Shown here piece by piece: positions 17,116 through 26,490 of a DNA stretch of 64,000 nt (position 1 is the first letter of the stretch; every line of letters starts with the position of its first letter). This stretch comes from Pseudaquabacterium pictum (lineage in GTDB: Bacteria; Pseudomonadota; Gammaproteobacteria; Burkholderiales; Burkholderiaceae_C). The DNA lies in contig NZ_BJCL01000004.1 in NCBI RefSeq assembly GCF_005403045.1, forward strand, positions 124,001 to 188,000, read 5' to 3'. The notes below the pieces were generated by a model, which worked only from the letters and a program-made list of their open reading frames with translations, was not told the origin of the DNA and ran no database searches. Both the position numbers and the translations under genes were made by a program.

Positions 17116-18426
17116 ATGGACGCGCAGACCCTGAACCCCCTGACCGAGCAGCAGATCCTGGATGCGGTGGCGGCGCTGCAGCCCCAGTCGGTCGCCCTGC
17201 TGGCCGAACTGGTGGCCCAGCCGTCGCTGCTGGGTGACGAGGCCGGCGCCCAGGTGCTGATGGCGCGCGAGTTCGCAGCGCTGGGCCTGCGCGTGCATGA
17301 GTTCGAAGTCGACCAGGCCAAGATCCAGGACCACCCCGGCTATTCGCCGTCGATCCTGCACTATGCCGGCCGGCGCAACGTGGTCGGCATCCACCAGCCG
17401 GCCGGGCCGGTGCGTGGCCGCAGCCTGATCCTCAACGGCCACATCGACGTGGTGCCGGTGGGCACCGACAGCCTGTGGTCCAGCCCGCCGTTCGCGCCGC
17501 GCATCGAAGGCGATCCGCTCAGCGGCAAGCTCTACGGCCGCGGCGCGGCCGACATGAAGGCCGGCATCGTGGCCTACACCCAGGCCTTCCGCGCGCTGCA
17601 GGCGCTGGGCTACGAGCCGGCGGCGCCGGTCTACCTGCAGAGCGTGGTCGAGGAGGAATGCACCGGCAACGGCGCGCTGGCCTGCCTGGTCGAGGGTTAC
17701 ACCGCCGACGCGGCCATCATCCCCGAGCCGTTCGAAGGCGTGATGAGCGCGCAGATGGGCGTGATGTGGCTGACCATCGACGTGCACGGCCTGCCGGTGC
17801 ATGCCTCGGTGGCGCACACCGGCATGTCGGCCATCGGCTATGCCCAGCAGATGGTGGAGTGGCTGAAGGAGCTGGAGACGGCCTGGAACCGGCCGTCCGC
17901 GCGCCATGCCTGCTATGCCGGCCACCCGCATCCGATCAACTTCAACCTGGGCAGGATCAGCGGTGGCGAGTGGACCAGCAGCGTGCCCACGCACTGCCGG
18001 GTCGACATGCGCCTGGGCTTCTATCCCGGCCGCACGCCGGCCGAGGTGCGCGCCGAGGTCGAGGCCCACCTGGCCGCCAGCCATGCCCGGCACCCCGGCA
18101 ATGCCAGCCTGAAATACAGCATCACCTACCAGGGCTTCCAGGCCCAGGGCTGCGTGGTCGACATCGGCGCACCGGCCATCCAGCAGCTGCTGCAGGCCCA
18201 CCGCGACATCGCCGGCACCGACGCGCCGCTGAACGCCACGCCGGCCACGACCGACGTGCGCTTCTTCCACCTCTACGGCCAGATCCCCAGCACCTGTTAC
18301 GGGCCCAACGGCTCCGACATCCACGGCATCGATGAATGGGTGTCGCTGTCCAGCATGCAACGCGTCACCGCGGTGCTGGCGCTGTACATCGCGCGCTGGT
18401 GCGGCCTGAACCGGCGGGCCGCTTGA
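17116..18426 (+). CDS. M20 family deacylase (ArgE/DapE-like)
   Basis: A 436-residue zinc-dependent amidohydrolase. Metal and catalytic motifs are intact: NGHIDVVPVG (first His/Asp), GRGAADMKAG (bridging Asp), VVEEECTGNGA (catalytic Glu pair), IIPEPFE, and a C-terminal His (GSDIHGIDEW). The dimerisation lid is present (LTIDVHGLPVHAS). Such enzymes cleave N-acyl amino acids or related amides. Its stop is overlapped by the TTG start of a transporter gene, implying translational coupling: import of a substrate followed by deacylation. Confidence 0.9.
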   Translation: MDAQTLNPLTEQQILDAVAALQPQSVALLAELVAQPSLLGDEAGAQVLMAREFAALGLRVHEFEVDQAKIQDHPGYSPSILHYAGRRNVVGIHQPAGPVRGRSLILNGHIDVVPVGTDSLWSSPPFAPRIEGDPLSGKLYGRGAADMKAGIVAYTQAFRALQALGYEPAAPVYLQSVVEEECTGNGALACLVEGYTADAAIIPEPFEGVMSAQMGVMWLTIDVHGLPVHASVAHTGMSAIGYAQQMVEWLKELETAWNRPSARHACYAGHPHPINFNLGRISGGEWTSSVPTHCRVDMRLGFYPGRTPAEVRAEVEAHLAASHARHPGNASLKYSITYQGFQAQGCVVDIGAPAIQQLLQAHRDIAGTDAPLNATPATTDVRFFHLYGQIPSTCYGPNGSDIHGIDEWVSLSSMQRVTAVLALYIARWCGLNRRAA

Positions 18427-19676
18427 GCGCAACAGCCACCGGGCTGCGCAGCCTCCAGCCCGTCTGGGCGATCCTGCTGGGCGCGGCCACCGTGCTCAGC
18501 CTGAGCCTGGGCCTGCGCCAGAGTCTGGGCATCTTCATGCCGCCGATCACCCAGGGGCCGCAGTCCATCGGCATCACCGTGGCGCAGTTCACCGCCGCGG
18601 TGGCGGTGCAGAACCTGGCCTGGGGCCTGCTGCAGCCGCTGGCCGGCGCCTGGGCGGCGCGGGTGGGGTTCCGGCCGCTGATGGTGGCCGGCGCCGTGCT
18701 GTACGTGGCCGCATTGGTGCTGCTGGCCAGCGCGCAGGGCCTGCTGGCGGTGGTGCTCAGTGCGGGCGTGATGATCGGCGCGTCGCTGGCCTGCACCGGC
18801 TCGGCGCTGACGATGTCGGTGGCCACGCGGGTGGTCTCGCCGGCCAACCGCAGCCTGGTGCTGGGCATGGTGTCGGCGGTGGGCTCGCTGGGCGCGATGA
18901 TCGCCGCGCCCATCGGCCAGATGCTGGCCGCCGACCACGGCTGGCGCTGGGGCGTGGCCGGCTTCGCGATCCTGTCGCTGGTGATGATTCCGGCCGCCTG
19001 GGTGGCCGGCCGGGCCGACAAGGTGCCGCTGCCCGCGCCGGTGGCCGGCACGGCCGATGGCGGCTCGGCCATGCAGGCGGTGCGCCAGGCGCTGCACAGC
19101 GTGTCCTTCCTGGTGATGGCCGGTGCGTACTTCGTCTGCGGCATGCAGCTGGTCTTCCTCACCACCCACCTGCCGGCCTACCTGGCCATCTGCGGCATGG
19201 ACCCGATGCTCAGCGCCCAGGCGCTGGGCATGATCGGCGCGTTCAACGTGCTGGGCAGCCTGTTCTTCGGCTGGGCCGGCGGACGCTGGAACAAGCAGGT
19301 GCTGCTGGGCCTGCTGTACTGCACCCGCTCGCTGGTGCTGGCGGCCTACTTCGTGGCGCCACCCACGCCCGCCAGCACGCTGGTGTTTGCCGGCGTGATG
19401 GGTTTCCTGTGGCTGGGCGTGGCGCCGCTGGTGGCCGGCAGCGTGGCCGAGATGTTCGGCCTGCGCTGGCAGGCCATGATCCAGGGCGTGGCTTTCTTCA
19501 GCCACCAGATGGGCAGCTTCCTGGGCGCCTTCGGCGGCGGCCTGCTCTACACCTGGCTGGGCAACTATGAACTGGCCTGGCGGGTGGGGGTGGGGCTGGG
19601 CTTGTTCGCCGGGTTGGTGCAGATGGCGGTGGCCATCGGGCGACCACCGGCGGCGGGCCGGCTGGCGCCGGCCTGA
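18423..19676 (+). CDS. MFS transporter
   Basis: A 417-residue, 12-helix major facilitator. Hydrophobic helices begin at residue 12 (VWAILLGAATVLSLSLGL), with a helix 2-3 region (QNLAWGLLQPLAGAWAARVG) and a central loop near AGRADKVPLPAP. I place the start at TTG 18423 because it overlaps the preceding stop as TTGA and the protein then begins 11 residues before helix 1; no closer ATG fits. The family is close to oxalate/formate or monocarboxylate-type carriers in general look, but the substrate is not deducible. Coupled to the M20 deacylase. Confidence 0.88.
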   Translation: MSATATGLRSLQPVWAILLGAATVLSLSLGLRQSLGIFMPPITQGPQSIGITVAQFTAAVAVQNLAWGLLQPLAGAWAARVGFRPLMVAGAVLYVAALVLLASAQGLLAVVLSAGVMIGASLACTGSALTMSVATRVVSPANRSLVLGMVSAVGSLGAMIAAPIGQMLAADHGWRWGVAGFAILSLVMIPAAWVAGRADKVPLPAPVAGTADGGSAMQAVRQALHSVSFLVMAGAYFVCGMQLVFLTTHLPAYLAICGMDPMLSAQALGMIGAFNVLGSLFFGWAGGRWNKQVLLGLLYCTRSLVLAAYFVAPPTPASTLVFAGVMGFLWLGVAPLVAGSVAEMFGLRWQAMIQGVAFFSHQMGSFLGAFGGGLLYTWLGNYELAWRVGVGLGLFAGLVQMAVAIGRPPAAGRLAPA

Positions 19677-19692
19677 TCAACCGCGCCCAGAT

Positions 19693-19974
19693 TCAGGCCT
19701 GGGCCATGTAGACGTCGTCCAGGCTCACATCGTGCAGCCGCAGGCGGCGGCCGGTGGCCACCAGGCCGAGCTGCTCCAGCGCATCGGCCGCGCGGTTGTA
19801 GTCGTCCAGGCCGAAGGCGCGGGCGACGCGGTAGACCTGGCCGTTGCGGGCCAGGATGCCCAGGTTCAGGGCGATGCCGCCGCCGGTCAGCAGATCGGCG
19901 CCGGGCCGCAACGCCTGCACGATCTGGGTGTCGTTCGGCAGCGGCGGGATGTGGTCGATGACCCAGGTGTGCAT
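19693..19974 (-). CDS. Small hypothetical protein
   Basis: A 93-residue soluble protein beginning MHTWVIDHIPPLPNDT, ending DDVYMAQA. Residues 40-80 read like a compact alpha/beta domain (LNLGILARNGQVYRVARAFGLDD, YNRAADALEQLGLVA). I do not recognise it. ATG 19974 has a GGAGG sequence 10 nt upstream; an ATG seven codons earlier overlaps that GGAGG. It stands convergent to the MFS gene (16 nt apart). Coding status rests on codon usage and the ribosome site. Confidence 0.5.
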   Translation of the reverse strand: MHTWVIDHIPPLPNDTQIVQALRPGADLLTGGGIALNLGILARNGQVYRVARAFGLDDYNRAADALEQLGLVATGRRLRLHDVSLDDVYMAQA

Positions 19975-20095
19975 GGTGTTGGTGCCTCCGTGCATGGGCT
20001 GTGGTGCTGGCCGGCCTGTGGGCCCGCCATCCGCACACAGCCAAGCCAGTTTCGGGCCAGCGCCACGCCTTGGGTTGTGACCAACCGCACAGGTT

Positions 20096-20866
20096 TCAGG
20101 TGCGCAGCGTCAGCCCGCCATCGGCCACCAGGCCGTGGCCGGTGATGAAGTCGGCCTCGTCGCTGGCCAGCAGCAGCACCGAGCGGGCCATGTCGATCGG
20201 CTGGCCCAGGCGGCGCAGCGCGGCCTTCTTGGCCCAGATGGCGGCGATCTTCTCGTCGGCGAAGCTCTTGGCCGTCATGCCGGTGTGGATGGCGCCGGGC
20301 AGCAGGTAGTTCACCGTGATGCCGTGCTTGCCCAGTTCCAGCGCCAGGGTCTTGCTGAGGCCGGCCACCGCATGCTTGCTGGCGGTGTAGGCACTCAGGC
20401 CGATGTCGGTGCGCTCGGCCATCACGCTGGCGGTGTTGATGATGCGGGCGCGGCCGGTGATGGCCGCCCGTGCCCGCAACGCCGGGATGGCGGCGCGGCA
20501 GAGCCGGAACACCGCCCGGGTGTTGACGCTGAACACCCGGTCCCATTCGGCATCGGTGCTCAGCTCGCCCAGCGCGTTGTAGGACACGCCGGCGTTGTTG
20601 AACAGGATGTCGAGCTGGCCGCCGCCGGCCTGCAGCGCGGCGGCCACGATGGCCTCGGCCGCGCCGTCGGCCGCCACGTCCTGCGCCAGGGCATGCACCC
20701 GGTCGACGCCGGCATGCGCAGTGTCGATGGCACTGCCCGGGCGGTCGACGGCCAGCACGGTGGCACCTTCGGCGGCAAACAGCTGGGCGGTGGCGCGGCC
20801 GATGCCCGAGGCCGCGCCGGTGACGATGGCGACCTTGCCGGCCAGGCGTTGCAGTGCAGCAGTCAT
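20096..20866 (-). CDS. SDR family oxidoreductase
   Basis: A second classical SDR (256 aa) with TGAASGIG, NNAGVS, the Ser of INTASV, YTASK and LPGAIHTGM, closing with GHGLVADGGL. It resembles glucose/ribitol-type or 3-oxoacyl-ACP reductase-like members, and the substrate cannot be assigned. It is divergent from the DsbA-like isomerase gene (115-bp spacer) and probably monocistronic. It is unrelated in detail to the SDR at 16220. Confidence 0.9.
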   Translation of the reverse strand: MTAALQRLAGKVAIVTGAASGIGRATAQLFAAEGATVLAVDRPGSAIDTAHAGVDRVHALAQDVAADGAAEAIVAAALQAGGGQLDILFNNAGVSYNALGELSTDAEWDRVFSVNTRAVFRLCRAAIPALRARAAITGRARIINTASVMAERTDIGLSAYTASKHAVAGLSKTLALELGKHGITVNYLLPGAIHTGMTAKSFADEKIAAIWAKKAALRRLGQPIDMARSVLLLASDEADFITGHGLVADGGLTLRT

Positions 20867-20981
20867 GGGTGTCTCCGGTGGATGTTGTCGCTGCAGTGTG
20901 CGGCGCCGGCACCTGCGGGTTCTTGCACCCAGGTGACATGCCGCGGCCGTTCACAATCGGCCATCCACCCGAGGAGCCCGC

Positions 20982-21584
20982 ATGCCCGCCACCGTCGACT
21001 ACTACTTCGCCACCGTCTCGCCCTGGGCCTACCTGGGCCATGCCCGCTTCGTGGCGATGACCCGGGCGGCCGGTGCCACGGTGCGGGTCAAGCCGGTGGA
21101 CTACGGCGAGATCTTCCCGGTCTCCGGCGGGCTGCCACTGGCCAAGCGGGCACCGCAGCGCCAGGCCTACCGGCTGGTGGAACTCAAGCGCTTCAGCGAC
21201 TTCCTCGGCATCCCGCTGCATCCGCAGCCGGCCTTCTTCCCGGTCAATGGCAACCCGGCCGCCCACCTGATCCTGGCGACCGATGCTGCGCTGGGCAGCG
21301 CCGCCGCGCTGGACCTGGCCGGCCGGGTGGGCACCGCCATCTGGGCGCAGCAGCGCAACGTGGCCGATGCCGAGGTGCTGGCCGCCCTGGTGGCCGAGGC
21401 CGGCCTGCCGGCCAGCCTGCTGGACGCCGCCGGGCTGGAGGCCGCCGCAACGCGCTACACCACACTCACCGCCGAGGCACGCGACCTGGGCGTGTTCGGC
21501 GCGCCCACCTACGTGATCGACGGCGAGCTGTTCTGGGGCCAGGACCGGCTGGACTTCGTGCAGCGGCGGCTGCAGGCGGGCTGA
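20982..21584 (+). CDS. 2-hydroxychromene-2-carboxylate isomerase family protein (DsbA-like fold)
   Basis: A 200-residue kappa-class GST/DsbA-like protein: opening DYYFATVSPWAYLGHARF with the reactive Ser in place of a CxxC, central RLVELKRFSDFLGIPL, and cis-Pro loop GVFGAPTYVIDGELFWGQDRLDFV. Characterised members isomerise 2-hydroxychromene-2-carboxylate in naphthalene catabolism using glutathione, but most genomic members have other or unknown substrates. A GAGGAG ribosome site precedes the ATG. The 3' end converges on the protease gene. Confidence 0.87.
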   Translation: MPATVDYYFATVSPWAYLGHARFVAMTRAAGATVRVKPVDYGEIFPVSGGLPLAKRAPQRQAYRLVELKRFSDFLGIPLHPQPAFFPVNGNPAAHLILATDAALGSAAALDLAGRVGTAIWAQQRNVADAEVLAALVAEAGLPASLLDAAGLEAAATRYTTLTAEARDLGVFGAPTYVIDGELFWGQDRLDFVQRRLQAG

Positions 21585-21594
21585 CCCGCGCCTG

Positions 21595-24135
21595 TCACAC
21601 GCCCAGCCTCACCAGCCGCCCCACCTGCACCGCCATCTCGGCGTAGTGCAGGCGGTCGCTCTCGATGGCGGCGCTGCGTGACGCGGCCTCCAGCCGCGCC
21701 TTCAGCCCCGGCAGGCTGCCGCGCAGCCAGGGGATGAAGACGGTGTCGTCACCGGTCTCCACCAGCGCCCGGGCTGCGAAGCCGCTGACCGGCAGTTCGG
21801 CCTGCAAGGCCCTGGCCTGCGCCGCTTCGGCGGCGCTGCCGCCCTTGGCCCAGGCGGTCAGCAGGGTGCGGGCCGCGTCGATGTAGCCACGCTGCAGGGC
21901 GCGGTGGGTGGTGCTGGCCGACCTCAGGTTGCCCCACACCGCCGCCGCCACATCGCGCCCGAAGTCCAGTGACGAGTAGGCCGCGGCATCGCGGCGCTTC
22001 TGGCTTTCCAGCAGGGCCACGTTGGGCCCGGTCACCAGGTCGGTCACCAGGCTGGCCTGCACGCGGTCGATGCCGCGGTAACCGCCGTAGGTGGCCACCC
22101 GCTCGACCACCGCCGGCGCCGCATACGGCTCCAGCGAGGCCGCGCCCTCGCCCAGCAGGTACTGCACCGCCTGGCGCTGCTCGGCCGCGGGCACCAGGCG
22201 CGCGGTGGGCCCTTCGCCCGGCGCGATCGGCTGCAAGGCGCCGCCGACCAGGCGGTTGACCGACTTCAGCAGCGTCAGGTGGCGGCCCAGCACCACCTCG
22301 TAGGTGGACGCGTAGAGCGTGGCATCACCGCCGGTGCCGGCGTCCAGCCGGCCCAGCGAGCGCAGCAGGTTGGCCACGCCGAGCCGGGTGGCCTGCAGCC
22401 GCTCGGCGCCGGTGTTTTCGGTCTGCACCCGCGGGTCGCGGCCGAAGCGGTTGATCAGGTCGCCGGATTCCTCGCTGCCGTAGAACAGCTGGCGATCGCG
22501 GGTGAAGGTGTCGGCGAAGGCGGCCAACTCACGCTGCTCGCTCGCCCGGTCGGTGCCGAACACGCCGTAACCGTACTTGATGGCGGCGATGTCGTAGGGC
22601 CCCAGCACGCTCCACAGCTGCGTGATGCCGTCGCCCGGCTGTGCCACCTGGTTGAAGCGGCCGTAGGCCATGATCGAGCTGTTGGGCCCGAAGCGGTTGG
22701 CGAAGGACGGCGTGCGCATCTGCATCACCGAGTGCGCGGTCGAGGCGATCTGGTTGTGCATCAGGCCCAGGGTGTGGCCCACCTCGTGGGCCACGATGTA
22801 GCCCATCAGCGCACCGGCCTTCTCGGTGCTCAGCGGCAGGGTGGGCGCGGCCGGGTCGACCCCCGAGCCGCCGAACAGCGACCAGTAGTACTGGCTGAAG
22901 AAGTCGATCACCGAGGGCCAGATGTGGATGTGTGCCGACAGCGTCTCGCCCGAACGCGGGTCGACCACATGCGGCCCCATCGCATTGACCTTCTCCTCGG
23001 GCACCCAGCGGATGACGTTGATCGACACGTCCTCGGGCGACCAGTTCGGGTCCTGTGCCGGCGTGGGTGCGTCCAGCACGCGGATGGCGTTGGAGAAGCC
23101 GGCGGCCTCGAAGGCCGGCAGCCACTGCAGCACGCCGGCGGTGATGTGGGGCTTCCAGCGCTCGGGGATGCCGGGGCCCAGGTAGTAGGTGATGGGCTTG
23201 ACCGGGTCGCTGACCGCGGCGGCCGGGTTGGCCTTCTCGAGGCGGAAGCGCGAGATCACCACCTGCCGGGCCACCGCGACGCCACGCGCGGATTCGAATT
23301 CGCTGAACGCGTTGGGGAAGTAGCCCACCCGGATGTCGTAGGGCCGCGTGGCCATCGGCTTCTCGGGCAGGAACATCAGCGAATGGCCCAGCACCACCGA
23401 CACCGGCTGCGGCCCGGCCGCCGGTGCCGCCGGATAGGCCGCCAGGTAGGTCAGGTGCGAGCGGATGTTCAGCGCGTCGCCACGCACCCGCACCAGGTCG
23501 ATGTACGACTTGCTCGGGTCCACCGCCGCCACCAGGCCACCGGTGCGGGCCACCACCATGCGGCCGGTGACGGCCGGGATGTCGCCGGAGAAGGTGGTGG
23601 TCAGGTCGACCAGCAGCGTGCCGTCGTCCTTGGCGCCCAGGATCGGGAAGCTGGCGATCAGCGGCCCGGTCTCGGTGCTGGAGATGGCCACGTCGATCGG
23701 CCGGATCTTGGCGTCGCGCGGCGCCGCGCCGGGCACCGCACCCGGCGTGGCCGGTGGTGCCGGTTCCGGCGCACCGGCGCGGCGTTTCTGCGTGCCGCCC
23801 AGGTCGCGCACATGCACCAGGTTGCCGATGCGCTCCAGCCGCACCAGGGTGTTGGTGACTTCCAGCGAGTCCACCACCACGCCCGGCGGCAGCGACACCG
23901 CCTCGGTGTACCAGAGCATCGGCTGGCCCAGCGCGGCAGGCGGCAGTTCCAGCAGGAGGTTGCCGCCCACCCGGTAGGCGGTGACGCGGCCGCTGCCGAT
24001 GCGCTCGGCCGCCTGCATCAGCTTCTCCAGGTCGGGCGGCGCGGCGGCCTGCCCCTGGGCCTGGACGGACGCCACGGCCAGGGCGAGGCAGGCCGCTGAC
24101 CACAGACGCAAGAGGGAGACGGCGGGACGCTGCAT
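21595..24135 (-). CDS. Exported zinc-dependent metalloprotease (DUF4953/DUF5117 type)
   Basis: 846 residues with a signal peptide (LLRLWSAACLALAVASVQAQG). The metzincin-like motif HEVGHTLGLMHN lies near residue 450, flanked by VDFFSQYYWS-type sequence and followed by SIMAYGRFN, whose Met matches a Met-turn. The N-terminal DUF5117-like part contains LLVDLTTTFSGDIPAVTGR; the C-terminal part is the helical tail typical of the family. Members are found in Proteobacteria and Bacteroidetes; physiological substrates are not well defined. It is divergent from hpaF and convergent with the isomerase gene. Confidence 0.85.
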   Translation of the reverse strand: MQRPAVSLLRLWSAACLALAVASVQAQGQAAAPPDLEKLMQAAERIGSGRVTAYRVGGNLLLELPPAALGQPMLWYTEAVSLPPGVVVDSLEVTNTLVRLERIGNLVHVRDLGGTQKRRAGAPEPAPPATPGAVPGAAPRDAKIRPIDVAISSTETGPLIASFPILGAKDDGTLLVDLTTTFSGDIPAVTGRMVVARTGGLVAAVDPSKSYIDLVRVRGDALNIRSHLTYLAAYPAAPAAGPQPVSVVLGHSLMFLPEKPMATRPYDIRVGYFPNAFSEFESARGVAVARQVVISRFRLEKANPAAAVSDPVKPITYYLGPGIPERWKPHITAGVLQWLPAFEAAGFSNAIRVLDAPTPAQDPNWSPEDVSINVIRWVPEEKVNAMGPHVVDPRSGETLSAHIHIWPSVIDFFSQYYWSLFGGSGVDPAAPTLPLSTEKAGALMGYIVAHEVGHTLGLMHNQIASTAHSVMQMRTPSFANRFGPNSSIMAYGRFNQVAQPGDGITQLWSVLGPYDIAAIKYGYGVFGTDRASEQRELAAFADTFTRDRQLFYGSEESGDLINRFGRDPRVQTENTGAERLQATRLGVANLLRSLGRLDAGTGGDATLYASTYEVVLGRHLTLLKSVNRLVGGALQPIAPGEGPTARLVPAAEQRQAVQYLLGEGAASLEPYAAPAVVERVATYGGYRGIDRVQASLVTDLVTGPNVALLESQKRRDAAAYSSLDFGRDVAAAVWGNLRSASTTHRALQRGYIDAARTLLTAWAKGGSAAEAAQARALQAELPVSGFAARALVETGDDTVFIPWLRGSLPGLKARLEAASRSAAIESDRLHYAEMAVQVGRLVRLGV

Positions 24136-24173
24136 CGTGGCACCTGTGACGGACGGTGGCAGGGGTGGCGCGG

Positions 24174-24202
24174 TTGACCGTCGATCATCTTAGCCACTAC
24201 AT
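24174..24202 (+). promoter_or_regulatory. Sigma70-type promoter for the CHM isomerase gene
   Basis: TTGACC (24174-24179) and CTACAT (24197-24202) are separated by exactly 17 bp, 30 nt before the ATG at 24232. The predicted start would lie near 24209. Not experimentally shown. Confidence 0.5.
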
Positions 24203-24231
24203 TGCTCATGTCTGAGTGATTCCGCTGCGCC

Positions 24232-24666
24232 ATGCCCCATCTGGTCATCCTCTACACCGGCAACCTCGACGCGGTGACCGACATGAGCACGCTGTGCCGC
24301 CGCCTGGCCGACGCGATGCTGGCGGTGCGTGACGAGGCCGGCCGCCCCGTCTTCCCGACCGGCGGCACGCGGGTGTTGGCCTATCCGGCGCCGCACTTTG
24401 CGGTGGCCGATGGCGGTGCCGCCGGCCAGGCCGCCGGCCTGGGCAGCGACTACGGCTTCGTCTACCTGAACCTGCGCATGGGCCGCGGCCGCAGCGCTGC
24501 GGTGCATGCCGACGCGGGCCGCCGGCTGGAAGCGGTGGCCAAGGACCACTTCGCGCCGCTGCTGGCCACCCGCCCCGTGGGCGTGACCCTGCAGATCGAC
24601 GAAGGGCCCGAGGTCTTCGACGCCAAGAACAGCTCGCTGCACCCGCTGTTTGCGCCGCGCACCTGA
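24232..24666 (+). CDS. hpaF: 5-carboxymethyl-2-hydroxymuconate isomerase
   Basis: A 144-residue member of the CHMI branch of the tautomerase superfamily. Pro follows the initiator Met (PHLVILYTGNL), giving the catalytic N-terminal proline once Met is removed. YLNLRMGRGRS and the C-terminal EVFDAKNSSLHPLF agree with CHMI. In homoprotocatechuate degradation the enzyme converts 5-carboxymethyl-2-hydroxymuconate to its keto form. An HpaI-type aldolase gene of the same pathway is 1.8 kb downstream but a chemoreceptor gene intervenes, and the remaining hpa genes are not in the window, so participation in that pathway is plausible rather than shown. Confidence 0.85.
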   Translation: MPHLVILYTGNLDAVTDMSTLCRRLADAMLAVRDEAGRPVFPTGGTRVLAYPAPHFAVADGGAAGQAAGLGSDYGFVYLNLRMGRGRSAAVHADAGRRLEAVAKDHFAPLLATRPVGVTLQIDEGPEVFDAKNSSLHPLFAPRT

Positions 24667-24843
24667 CGCCGGGGCCGTTCCCGGCAGCCATGTCGGGAAT
24701 TCTTGACAACTGCATCACGCCTGACTGCGCCAGCCAGCTTCAGCCCGCGCGGCGGCAGGCCGACACCCCGGCGAGCGAGGCCATCGCGACGCAGCCGTGG
24801 TGGTTGCTGATGGCCCGCCACCCATCCGCGGACGACCGACCAC

Positions 24844-26394
24844 ATGCCAACAGCCCGACGCAACAGCCTGGCGCAGCGCCTCTACCTCACCTGCGCCACC
24901 CTCATCCTCACCATGTTCGGACTGGCCATCACCGTCTGGGTGCTGCTGGACTCCGAGGCCGAGCATGCGCAGGCGGTCGTCGACAACCGCGTGCCACAGC
25001 TGCAGCGCATCGCCGAGATCGAGCTGACCGTGACCCGCACCTCGCTGCAGCTGCGGCATGCCATCCTGGCCCGCAATCCGCAGGAGCTGGAGGCCACGCT
25101 GGCCGACATCGCGGCCAAGAAGGACTTGCTGGAATCCACGCTGAAGGAATTCGGCGACGCCATGACCACCGACGCCGGCCGCGAAGCCTTCAAGCCCCTG
25201 CCCGCGCTGATGCAGGCCTTCTGGGCCGTCGGCACCCAGAACCTGCAGCTCATCCAGGCCGGCAAGAAGGACGAGGCCTTTGCCTATCTGGTGGACAAGA
25301 CCATCCCCGCCCGCAACCAGCTGCTGACACCGCTGGGCGCCGAGAAAAAGCGCCAAGGCACCCGGATGGCGCAAGAGGTGGTGGCCGTGGCCGACGAGGC
25401 CCGCTTTGCCCGCAATCTGGTGCTGGGCGTGGTGCTGGCGGTCTCGGCCGGGCTGCTGGGTCTGGTGGCCTACCTGGTGCGGGTGCTGCGGCAGCTGGGC
25501 GCCGAACCGGCCACGTTGCGACAGGTGGCCGACACGGTGGCCGCCGGTGACCTGTCGACCACGATCACCCTGCGCCCGGGCGACACAGGCAGCACCCTGG
25601 CGTCGCTCAAGCGCATGTCGGACAGCCTGGCCAGCACCGTGCGGGCCGTGCGCCACAACGCCGAACAGGTGGCCACCGCCAGTGTCGAGATCGCCCAGGG
25701 CAACCTGGATCTGTCCGGCCGCACCGAGCAGCAGGCCAGCGCACTGCAGCAGACCGCCTCCACGATGGCGCAGCTGGGCACCACCGTGCGCCACAACGCC
25801 GACCATGCCAGGCAGGCCAACCAGCTGGCGCAGGAGGCCTCCGCGGTGGCCCAGCAGGGCGGCGACGTGGTCGGCAAGGTGGTGAGCACCATGCAGGGCA
25901 TCCAGGACAGCAGCCGCGAGATCGGCGACATCATCAGCGTCATCGACGGCATCGCCTTCCAGACCAACATCCTGGCATTGAACGCCGCGGTGGAGGCGGC
26001 GCGCGCCGGCGAGCAGGGCCGCGGCTTCGCGGTGGTGGCCGGTGAGGTGCGCAGCCTGGCCCAGCGCAGTGCCGAAGCCGCCAGGCAGATCAAGACGCTG
26101 ATCGGCCGCAGCGTCGAGCAGGTGGAGCAAGGCACGGCCCTGGTGGGCGAGGCGGGCAAGACCATGGGCGAGATCGTCGGCTCGATCCAGCGGGTGCGCC
26201 ACATCGTGGCCGAGATCTCCTCGGCCAGCGCCGAGCAGCAACAGGGCGTGCAGCAGGTCGGCCAGGCCGTCAGCCAGATGGACCAGGCCACGCAACAGAA
26301 CGCGGCGCTGGTGGAAGAGAGCGCGGCATCGGCCGATGGCCTCCAGCAGCAGGCGCAGGCGCTGGTGCAGGCGGTGGCGGTGTTCAAGGTCTGA
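24844..26394 (+). CDS. Methyl-accepting chemotaxis protein
   Basis: 516 residues. TM1 ([23 protein letters not shown]) and TM2 ([21 protein letters not shown]) enclose a roughly 160-residue periplasmic four-helix-bundle-type sensor, then HAMP and a cytoplasmic coiled coil. The receptor hairpin is intact ([40 protein letters not shown]). There is no obvious C-terminal CheR pentapeptide. Its place between two homoprotocatechuate-type genes hints at an aromatic or organic-acid attractant, which is only an inference. No clear promoter was found: a TTGACA at 24703 lacks a matching -10. Confidence 0.92.
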   Translation: MPTARRNSLAQRLYLTCATLILTMFGLAITVWVLLDSEAEHAQAVVDNRVPQLQRIAEIELTVTRTSLQLRHAILARNPQELEATLADIAAKKDLLESTLKEFGDAMTTDAGREAFKPLPALMQAFWAVGTQNLQLIQAGKKDEAFAYLVDKTIPARNQLLTPLGAEKKRQGTRMAQEVVAVADEARFARNLVLGVVLAVSAGLLGLVAYLVRVLRQLGAEPATLRQVADTVAAGDLSTTITLRPGDTGSTLASLKRMSDSLASTVRAVRHNAEQVATASVEIAQGNLDLSGRTEQQASALQQTASTMAQLGTTVRHNADHARQANQLAQEASAVAQQGGDVVGKVVSTMQGIQDSSREIGDIISVIDGIAFQTNILALNAAVEAARAGEQGRGFAVVAGEVRSLAQRSAEAARQIKTLIGRSVEQVEQGTALVGEAGKTMGEIVGSIQRVRHIVAEISSASAEQQQGVQQVGQAVSQMDQATQQNAALVEESAASADGLQQQAQALVQAVAVFKV

Positions 26395-26490
26395 CGCCGC
26401 GCGGCCGGCAGGCTGCCTGGCGCCAACGCGGCGCTACCATGCGGCGCACGTCGCAGCCACCCTTGAACGCGCCAACACGCGTCCCGTCCC

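Noticed and set aside
24703-24708. TTGACA upstream of the chemoreceptor gene.
   Set aside because: No acceptable -10 hexamer at 16-18 bp spacing.
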